From DRPN01 sp964383915 (GTDB taxonomy: Bacteria; Bacteroidota; Bacteroidia; Bacteroidales; VadinHA17), in the NCBI GenBank assembly GCA_964383915.1, contig CAYLJE010000003.1, positions 1-62,927 on the forward strand: a stretch of DNA of 62,927 bases, given 5' to 3'. This document shows positions 53,307-60,288 of the stretch, piece after piece. The number at the start of each line of letters is the position of its first letter. Position 1 is the stretch's first letter. Made by a program: the position numbers and the translations under genes. The notes beneath the pieces were generated by a model, which was not told where the DNA came from, did no database searches, and was given only the letters and a program-made list of their open reading frames with translations.

Positions 53307-55025
53307 TTATCCTTCCTCTTCCAATTTAAAACGTCCCAAATCATTCAGGGAAGAAAGCCTGATGAACTCAGCACTGGCCTTGTTCTCAGTCCGTGCATTG
53401 CGCAGAAAGACCTCCAGCGATTTCCAGTAGCCGGATTCCCTGTTGGTATCGAGTAACAACAAGTAGCCCATGATGATGTTCCCCGCTATTTCTACCAGCC
53501 GGCGTGCATGGAAGTCAATGTATTCTTTGTTTTCTGTTTCATATACTTTCCGGCTGGCCTGTTCGAAATCTTCGGTCATCGTTACCAGCATGCGCCGGTA
53601 AGTATGCAATTCGGGCTTGATCTTCGTCTCTTTGTATTCTCTGATCTGTTTCAACAGGGTTCCTTTGGCAATGCCCGTGATGGCAGCGACTACCTGTAGT
53701 TGAGTTGTGCCCTCATAGATAGAGGTGATCCGGGCATCCCGGTAGATCCTCTCAATAGGATAATCTTTCATAAACCCTGAACCCCCATGAATTTGAAGAG
53801 CATCATAAGCCATGTGGTTACATATCTCCGAAGTCAGTCCTTTGGCAAGCGGGGTATAGGCATCGGCCAGTTGCTGGTATTTTTTCATTTCAAACCGTTC
53901 TTCTTTTTCCAGTTGTCTTTCCTGTGAAATATGATAATAAGCTTTATAAACATCCACAAAGCGGGCTGTTTCATACAGCAGTGAACGGCTGGCGTCCAGC
54001 TTGGCTTTCATGGAAGAAAGCATCTCATAGACAGCCGGAAACTCAATGATCGGTTTGCCGAACTGCTGACGTTCTTTGGCATAAGCAAGGGCTTCCCGGT
54101 AGGCGGCCTCGGTAATCCCTACAGACTGAGCGGTGATCCCCAGACGTGCCCCGTTCATCAGTGACATCACATAACGGATCAAACCCATACGTCTTGAACC
54201 TACCAGCTCGGCAGGGGTATCACGATAAACCAGTTCGCAGGTAGGAGACCCGATAATCCCCAGCTTGTGTTCAATCCTTCGGACTTTAACCGTATGATTG
54301 TTTTTGTTGTCATAAATAAACATAGACAATCCCCGGCCGTCTTTGGTGCCTTCTTCCGAGCGTGCCAGGACGAGGGCAATATCTCCGTCACCATTGGTAA
54401 TGAAGCGTTTTACACCATTGAGAAACCATTGGTCTTTTTCTTCATCATAGGTGGCTTTTAATTGTACAGACTGTAAGTCGGAACCGGCATCCGGTTCGGT
54501 CAGAGCCATCGCCCCGGTCTCTCCCTGGCAAAAACGCGGCAGGTATTTATCTTTCTGTTCTTCGGAAGCAAACTCATGAATGGTCTCGGCACAATCCTGT
54601 AACCCCCAGATATTAACAAAAGCTGCATCCGCTCTGGAGACTATGTCTGCTGTCATTGTATAAGGAACGATTGAAAAGTTCAGCCCGCCATATTTTCGTG
54701 GGAGGGTGATCCCCATCAATCCGGCTTTCCGGATCGCCTCCAGATTGGTCTCCGTACCACGGGCATACTTCACCCGGTTGTTCTCCACCTCAGGACCTTG
54801 CTTGTCTATATCTTCCGCGTTGGGTGCGATGATCTCCCCGCAAATCTCCCCTACAACATCCAGCACTTTCTCATAACTGTCCAGGGTGTCTTCAAAATCT
54901 ACCGGAGCATAATCATATTGGTCTTTATCTGCAAAATTGCGCTCCTTTAATAAAACGATTTTTTTCATTAAAGGATGATTCAGATGAAATTTCAAATCCG
55001 GGTTATCACTAAAAAAATTTGGCAT
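53307..55025 (-). CDS. Acyl-CoA dehydrogenase
   Basis: The 572-residue FAD enzyme oxidises acyl-CoA and passes electrons to ETF. It has ALTEPDAGSD, RRIEHKLGIIGSPTCEL, YAKERQQFGKPI, QIHGGSGFMKDYPIER and YEGTTQLQ with the catalytic Glu. It is about 190 residues longer than short-chain enzymes because of a C-terminal helical extension, as in the long Bacteroidota type. It is downstream of etfB-etfA, its electron acceptors. Confidence 0.94.
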   Translation of the reverse strand: MPNFFSDNPDLKFHLNHPLMKKIVLLKERNFADKDQYDYAPVDFEDTLDSYEKVLDVVGEICGEIIAPNAEDIDKQGPEVENNRVKYARGTETNLEAIRKAGLMGITLPRKYGGLNFSIVPYTMTADIVSRADAAFVNIWGLQDCAETIHEFASEEQKDKYLPRFCQGETGAMALTEPDAGSDLQSVQLKATYDEEKDQWFLNGVKRFITNGDGDIALVLARSEEGTKDGRGLSMFIYDNKNNHTVKVRRIEHKLGIIGSPTCELVYRDTPAELVGSRRMGLIRYVMSLMNGARLGITAQSVGITEAAYREALAYAKERQQFGKPIIEFPAVYEMLSSMKAKLDASRSLLYETARFVDVYKAYYHISQERQLEKEERFEMKKYQQLADAYTPLAKGLTSEICNHMAYDALQIHGGSGFMKDYPIERIYRDARITSIYEGTTQLQVVAAITGIAKGTLLKQIREYKETKIKPELHTYRRMLVTMTEDFEQASRKVYETENKEYIDFHARRLVEIAGNIIMGYLLLLDTNRESGYWKSLEVFLRNARTENKASAEFIRLSSLNDLGRFKLEEEG

Positions 55026-55066
55026 CTTTCTGTTATTTTAAAATTATCCGGGTATAGAACAGGGAA

Positions 55067-56092
55067 TTATTTTGAGTTTTCTTTATAATACTTGATCATT
55101 TTGGGAATAACCTCCTCCATGTTCCCGATGATTGCATAATCGGCAATTTTATTGATTGGGGCTTCGGGATCATTGTTCACGGAGATCACCATGGCAGATT
55201 CATGCATCCCGGCAATATGCTGTATCTGTCCCGATATCCCGCAGGCGATGTATAATTTAGGTCGCACGGTGACACCGGTTTGTCCGACTTGCCGGTCAGG
55301 GCTGACAAACCCGGCATCTACGGCAGCCCGGGAAGCTCCTACCTCGGCTCCAATCAGTTCGGCCAGTGAGAATAAGAGATCAAAATTTTCTTTTGATCCT
55401 ACCCCGTAGCCACCGGACACAACGACCGGAGCCCCTTTGAGGTTGACATCCGACTCTTCCATATGTCGTTTGATGACTTGCACCACAAAATTTTCAGGAC
55501 TGACATATTTATCAATGTCCGGATGTTTCACTTCACCTTGGTGTGGTTCCCTGCATTTTTCTTTTTTCATCACACCTTCCCGCACGGTGGCCATCTGGGG
55601 TTTATGCTCCGGGTTAATAATGGTTGCGATAATGTTTCCACCGAATGCAGGCCGTATCTGAAGTAATAAGTTCTTGTATGTTTTATTGGCTTTTTTATCG
55701 ATATGTTCTCCGATCATCAAGGCAGTGCAGTCGGCTGTCAGGCCACTGCCCAGGGCAGAAGAAACACGGGGGCCCAGGTCTCTTCCATAGCTGGTGGCCC
55801 CGAGCAATGCTACCTGAGGTTTCTCTTCCTTAAATAAACCCACGGCAATATTGGTATAAGGAATAGAAGTATAATGTTCCAGCCGCGGGTCATCGATCAC
55901 CCACACCCTATCAGCTCCGTAAGAAAATATTTCTTTTTCGATATTTTTCAGTTGATAGCCAATTACCAGCGCCTCCAATTCACATTGTAACTGCTCCGCC
56001 AGTTTTCTTCCTTTGGTAAGTAGCTCCAGGCTGATTTCGGCCACCTTGCCGTTGTCCATTTCACATATGACAAATAAATTATTCACTTTCAC
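55067..56092 (-). CDS. etfA: Electron transfer flavoprotein alpha subunit
   Basis: The 341-residue subunit shows the FAD-binding C-terminal half: VVSGGYGVGSKENF, GASRAAVDAGF, QVGQTGVTVRPKLYIACGISG and AGMHESAMVISVNNDPEAPI. It forms a heterodimer with EtfB and carries electrons from acyl-CoA dehydrogenase to the quinone pool or to ferredoxin if bifurcating. It lies 41 bp before the dehydrogenase gene. Confidence 0.96.
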   Translation of the reverse strand: MKVNNLFVICEMDNGKVAEISLELLTKGRKLAEQLQCELEALVIGYQLKNIEKEIFSYGADRVWVIDDPRLEHYTSIPYTNIAVGLFKEEKPQVALLGATSYGRDLGPRVSSALGSGLTADCTALMIGEHIDKKANKTYKNLLLQIRPAFGGNIIATIINPEHKPQMATVREGVMKKEKCREPHQGEVKHPDIDKYVSPENFVVQVIKRHMEESDVNLKGAPVVVSGGYGVGSKENFDLLFSLAELIGAEVGASRAAVDAGFVSPDRQVGQTGVTVRPKLYIACGISGQIQHIAGMHESAMVISVNNDPEAPINKIADYAIIGNMEEVIPKMIKYYKENSK

Positions 56093-56130
56093 AGGATTTT
56101 AAGATTTGATTTTTTTCTTTTTTACCGGAT

Positions 56131-57006
56131 TTAACCCAGGGTGTGGTTTAGTATCAATTCTTTCATGAACCGGTTGATGCTTGAATCATTACTCTCCAAA
56201 ACTTTGGCTTCTTTCGCCTGGAAAACCACATTCTCTATCTTTTTGACTTTTGTAGGCGAACCGGATAAACCGAGTTTTTCGACTTCTACGTCGATATCTT
56301 TCACGTTCCATTCCTGGATATTGAGAAAAGGTCTGTCATCATAGATAGAGATATAATCTTCCGACATATTTTGTCGTTCACTGAGGGTCGTTGCCCGTTT
56401 ATATTTCATGATCAGCCTGGCATTTCTCGGACGGCATGCCGGAGCTGTCCCCGTCACAGTGATTAGTACCGGCAGTGTGGTTTTTACGATCTCGATACCT
56501 TTTTCAAGGCGTCTTTTAATGGTAATTGTATTTTTCCTGATTTTGACGATTTTTTCGGTATAGGTGACCTGCGGAACATCCAGTTTCTCCGCTACCTGGG
56601 GGCCTACCTGGGCTGTGTCTCCGTCTATGGCCTGGCGTCCGGCGAGGATAAAATCAAAATCCCCCATTTTCATAATAGCGCGTGACAGTGCATAAGAAGT
56701 AGCCAGGGTGTCTGATCCTGCAAAAGCCCTGTCTGTTAACAGTACCCCGTTGTTTGCTCCCCGGTACAAGCCTTCCCGGATAATCTCGGCAGCACGAGGT
56801 GGTCCCATGGTCAGGAGAATAACCGTACTTCCCGGATACTGATCCTTGATGTGCAATGCCTGCTCCAGGGCATTCAGATCCTCCGGATTAAAAATAGCCG
56901 GCAATGCAGCCCGGTTTACCGTTCCGTCTGCTTTCATCGCATCTTTTCCCACATTCCGGGTATCAGGCACCTGCTTGGCCAAAACGATAATCTTGAATTT
57001 TTGCAT
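56131..57006 (-). CDS. etfB: Electron transfer flavoprotein beta subunit
   Basis: The 291-residue subunit has KIIVLAKQVPDTR, NPEDLNALEQAL, TLATSYALSRAI and AGRQAIDGDTAQVGPQ (AMP/FAD-binding region). The frame is open to 57048, but ATG 57006 gives the family start and is preferred. It is the first gene of etfB-etfA-acyl-CoA dehydrogenase. Confidence 0.95.
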   Translation of the reverse strand: MQKFKIIVLAKQVPDTRNVGKDAMKADGTVNRAALPAIFNPEDLNALEQALHIKDQYPGSTVILLTMGPPRAAEIIREGLYRGANNGVLLTDRAFAGSDTLATSYALSRAIMKMGDFDFILAGRQAIDGDTAQVGPQVAEKLDVPQVTYTEKIVKIRKNTITIKRRLEKGIEIVKTTLPVLITVTGTAPACRPRNARLIMKYKRATTLSERQNMSEDYISIYDDRPFLNIQEWNVKDIDVEVEKLGLSGSPTKVKKIENVVFQAKEAKVLESNDSSINRFMKELILNHTLG

Positions 57007-57092
57007 ACGTATGTTATTTGTGTTCTGTGGGCATAGGAGAAGGCACATGAACTTATTATTGACGTTTCTTCTTTTAAGAAATTTTTGTCCGG

Positions 57093-57100
57093 CAAATATA
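57093..57100 (-). promoter_or_regulatory. Candidate etfB promoter -7 element
   Basis: The minus strand reads TATATTTG (TAnnTTTG), 87 bp before etfB. The 225-bp gap 57007-57231 also holds the candidate EamA promoter. Confidence 0.45.
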
Positions 57101-57215
57101 GATTTTTTTCTTTATTGAAAAAATACCACTGGAGAATGGGTCTCTTATCTTTCTGATATTGTTCTTGTTGCAATACCATCTAATTTATCCTCCGGTGAAC
57201 AATATGCTTATTTAT

Positions 57216-57223
57216 TACCTTTG
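57216..57223 (+). promoter_or_regulatory. Candidate -7 element directly before the EamA gene
   Basis: TACCTTTG fits TAnnTTTG and ends 8 bp before the ATG. Transcription would start within a few bases of the start codon. No -33 was found. Confidence 0.35.
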
Positions 57224-57231
57224 CCGGAAGA

Positions 57232-58170
57232 ATGGAAAAGAAAATAAAAATTAGAGATACTACCAAAGGTTATATCCTGGCTCTGATCTCCACCCTGGCC
57301 ATGGCGAATGTCTATATCTTCAGCAAAGCCGCATTGAATGAAGTGCATTTATTCCAGTTCGGATTTTACTGGTACGGCATGGCGCTGGGCTGGTTGTCTG
57401 TTTACCTTTTATTCAATAAAAAAGCCCGATTGCTTCTGGTGGTACCAAGGAAACACTTTTTCATACTGATGATCATTGGCCTTCTTGAACTGACGGGAAC
57501 AGTTCTTTTTTTTATGGCCATTGAAACTATGGAAAATCCGGCTTTTGTTTCTTTTTTGGCCAACCTGACCCCCTTATTGATCACGTTGCTGGGCTTTATT
57601 TTCCTGCAGGAGCGGTATCAATCTGTAGAGATTCTGGGGATCGTGATGACGCTGACGGGTGCTTTTATCATTAGTTATCAGAGAGGGGACCCTTCCGGAT
57701 GGCTGCGTGAGGGAGCAGGGCTGGTGTTCTTTTCATCGCTGGTCTATTCGGTAGCTTTTGTCCTGGCCAAACGTTACATAACCAGGCTGAATCCTCTCGT
57801 TCTTACCATCAACCGGGTGGTGTTCCTGGAAACATTCATGCTTGTTGCTCTTCTGGTTTCGGGAAAGACTTTTTTCCTGCCGGTGAGAGCTATGCTGAAT
57901 ATTACCATGGGATCTTTCCTCGGGCCTTTCCTTACCGCCCTGGCGCAATACACTGCCATCCGGTATCTGGAGGCTTCACGTACCTCTATCATCACCAGTT
58001 CAAAAGGATTCTTTGTCCTGGCCGGAGCTTTTCTTTATTTTGGACTGACACCCACTGTCTGGCAAGTATGGGGCGGGGTACTTACTGTCGCCGGGGTTAT
58101 CCTGATCACCCTTGGAAAACGATGGATGGGGAAAATATCAACATCTGCAGGAAGATGGAGAAAAGGTTGA
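57232..58170 (+). CDS. EamA/DMT-family transporter
   Basis: The 312-residue protein has ten predicted membrane helices in two EamA repeats, with repeat one ending near LGFIFLQERYQSVEILGIVMTLTG (read in part) and repeat two near GLTPTVWQVWGGVLTVAGVILI. Such proteins export or import metabolites; the substrate is unknown. The first helix begins about residue 12, so ATG 57232 is the natural start. Confidence 0.9.
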   Translation: MEKKIKIRDTTKGYILALISTLAMANVYIFSKAALNEVHLFQFGFYWYGMALGWLSVYLLFNKKARLLLVVPRKHFFILMIIGLLELTGTVLFFMAIETMENPAFVSFLANLTPLLITLLGFIFLQERYQSVEILGIVMTLTGAFIISYQRGDPSGWLREGAGLVFFSSLVYSVAFVLAKRYITRLNPLVLTINRVVFLETFMLVALLVSGKTFFLPVRAMLNITMGSFLGPFLTALAQYTAIRYLEASRTSIITSSKGFFVLAGAFLYFGLTPTVWQVWGGVLTVAGVILITLGKRWMGKISTSAGRWRKG

Positions 58171-58374
58171 TTCACTGGTCGTGGTATGATTCTTAGCGTC
58201 TGTATACCATAGAATTTTTGAGAGAAACCCACAATCCGGGTTAAAGAAAATCATTATTGATATTTGATTTACCTTTGTTGTCAACCGGGCAATTTTGATC
58301 CTCTAATTCCCCGTTCCGTTGAAAATTCACCCTCATTGTTGAAAAACAATTTCCCTGAACACGTTGTATTTCCT

Positions 58375-58382
58375 TATCTTTG
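58375..58382 (+). promoter_or_regulatory. parE promoter -7 element
   Basis: TATCTTTG lies 32 bp before parE; TTTC at 58350-58353, 21 bp upstream, is a poor -33. A second TACCTTTG at 58270-58277 could be another start. The rest of the 58171-58414 gap shows only a small ATTGTT-GAAA-AACAAT hairpin at 58335-58350. Confidence 0.5.
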
Positions 58383-58414
58383 CAAAAATCTTTTAGCAGA
58401 AGGAGCATATTATT

Positions 58415-60253
58415 ATGACGGCGAATTATTCAGAAGATACCATTAAAACCCTGGATTGGAGAGAGCATATCCGGAAACGTCCCGGCATGTATATCGGCAA
58501 GTTGGGAGACGGGTCCTCCCAGGATGATGGGATCTATGTGTTATTGAAAGAGATAATGGATAATTCCATAGATGAATATATGATGGGGTTTGGTAAAAAA
58601 ATTGTCGTGACGATCCAGGACAGCCGTGTAACCGTACGTGATTTTGGTCGGGGTATTCCCCTGGGAAAAGTAGTGGAAGTGGCTTCTAAAATGAACACTG
58701 GTGCCAAATATGATTCGAAAGTGTTTAAAAAATCAGTAGGACTCAATGGTGTCGGGATCAAAGCAGTAAATGCGCTGACTTCCGATTTTGTTTTAAAATC
58801 TTTCCGGGAGAAGGAGGTGCATACTGTCCGGTTTGCTAAAGGCAGGTTGCTGAAAGACGAATCGTTACAATCAACAGAAGAATCCAATGGGGTAAGTGTT
58901 GGTTTTATCCCCGATGAAGAGATTTTTGGAAAATATCATTTTGTTTCTGAATATGTAGAGACGATGTTGATGAATTATGTGTTCCTGAATGCAGGTCTCA
59001 CGGTTGAATTCAACGGACAAAAACTTTTTTCCAAAAACGGTCTGCTGGACTTGTTGACGGAGAACCTGTCCCAACCAGGACTCTATACGCCCATCCATTT
59101 AAAAAATGGAGATCTTGAGGTGGCTTTTACCCATGGAACACATTATGGAGAAGAGTATTATTCTTTTGTCAACGGTCAGCATACTGCCCAGGGGGGGATC
59201 CACCTGGCTGCCTTCAGGGAGGCTGTCGTAAAGACTATCCGTGATTTTTATAAAAAAGACTTTGAGGCTGCAGACATACGGGCATCCATCATTGCCGCAT
59301 TTAGTATTAAGATCGAAGAACCTGTATTCGAATCGCAGACAAAAACCAAATTGGGTAGTAAAAACATGGGGCCCGATGGCCCGGGTGTTCGAAATTATGT
59401 GATGGATTTCATGAAGAAAGAATTGGATGATTTTCTCCATAAAAATCCTGAAACGGCTGATATCCTCCTGAAAAAAATTCTGGATTCTGAGAAAGAGCGT
59501 AAAGCCATCTCCAGCATTAAGAAAATTGCGCGGGAAAGAGCCAAAAAAGCCAACCTCCACAATAAAAAACTCAGGGATTGCCGTGTCCATTATAATTCAA
59601 AAGATGAGCGGAGACTGGAAACCACTATTTTTATCACGGAGGGAGATTCGGCCAGCGGCTCTATCACCAAATCACGCGATGTCGAAACCCAGGCAGTATT
59701 CAGCCTGAAAGGAAAACCTTTGAATACGTATGGTCTCACAAAGAAAATCGTTTATGAGAATGAGGAGTTTAACCTCCTGCAGGCAGCTTTGAACATTGAA
59801 GACGGATTGGATAACCTGCGTTATAATAATGTGGTGATTGCTACTGATGCTGATGTGGATGGTATGCATATCCGACTTTTGTTACTTACTTTCTTCCTTC
59901 AGTTCTTCCCCGACCTGGTTAAACAAGGGCATTTGTATATTCTCCAGACTCCTCTTTTCAGGGTGAGAAACAAAAAAGAAACCCGTTACTGTTATGCGGA
60001 AGAAGAAAAGGAAAAAGCGATCAATGCTTTGGGGAAGAACATAGAAATCACACGTTTTAAAGGGCTGGGAGAGATCTCACCCGGAGAATTTAAACATTTT
60101 ATCGGGAAAGATATACGTCTGGATCCGGTGCGTCTGCGTAAGGATGAGCTGGTGGAAGAATTTCTTAGTTTTTACATGGGTAAGAATACTCCCGACAGGC
60201 AGGAGTTTATTATCAATAATCTGCGGGTTGAGGAAGACCTGGTGGAAGCCTGA
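58415..60253 (+). CDS. parE: DNA topoisomerase IV subunit B
   Basis: The 612-residue type IIA topoisomerase B subunit has the GHKL ATPase domain (RKRPGMYIG, EIMDNSIDE, DFGRGIPLG, GLNGVGIKAVNAL) and the Toprim domain (ITEGDSASGS, ATDADVDGMHIRLL). DSSQDDGIYVLL-type spacing and the length point to ParE rather than GyrB. A strong Shine-Dalgarno, AGAAGGAG at 58398-58405, stands 9 bp before the ATG. It is followed 35 bp later by parC. Confidence 0.95.
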   Translation: MTANYSEDTIKTLDWREHIRKRPGMYIGKLGDGSSQDDGIYVLLKEIMDNSIDEYMMGFGKKIVVTIQDSRVTVRDFGRGIPLGKVVEVASKMNTGAKYDSKVFKKSVGLNGVGIKAVNALTSDFVLKSFREKEVHTVRFAKGRLLKDESLQSTEESNGVSVGFIPDEEIFGKYHFVSEYVETMLMNYVFLNAGLTVEFNGQKLFSKNGLLDLLTENLSQPGLYTPIHLKNGDLEVAFTHGTHYGEEYYSFVNGQHTAQGGIHLAAFREAVVKTIRDFYKKDFEAADIRASIIAAFSIKIEEPVFESQTKTKLGSKNMGPDGPGVRNYVMDFMKKELDDFLHKNPETADILLKKILDSEKERKAISSIKKIARERAKKANLHNKKLRDCRVHYNSKDERRLETTIFITEGDSASGSITKSRDVETQAVFSLKGKPLNTYGLTKKIVYENEEFNLLQAALNIEDGLDNLRYNNVVIATDADVDGMHIRLLLLTFFLQFFPDLVKQGHLYILQTPLFRVRNKKETRYCYAEEEKEKAINALGKNIEITRFKGLGEISPGEFKHFIGKDIRLDPVRLRKDELVEEFLSFYMGKNTPDRQEFIINNLRVEEDLVEA

Positions 60254-60288
60254 TCAATCATTTCATTGATGGAGAAGGGAAGGTGGAA

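Noticed and set aside
58335..58350. Small hairpin with GAAA loop upstream of parE as a terminator
   Set aside because: The 6-bp AT-rich stem has no T-run after it, and it lies just before the parE promoter.
58264..58446. 60-residue ORF before parE
   Set aside because: It has a TTG start, runs through the parE promoter and ribosome-binding site, and has no recognisable domain.
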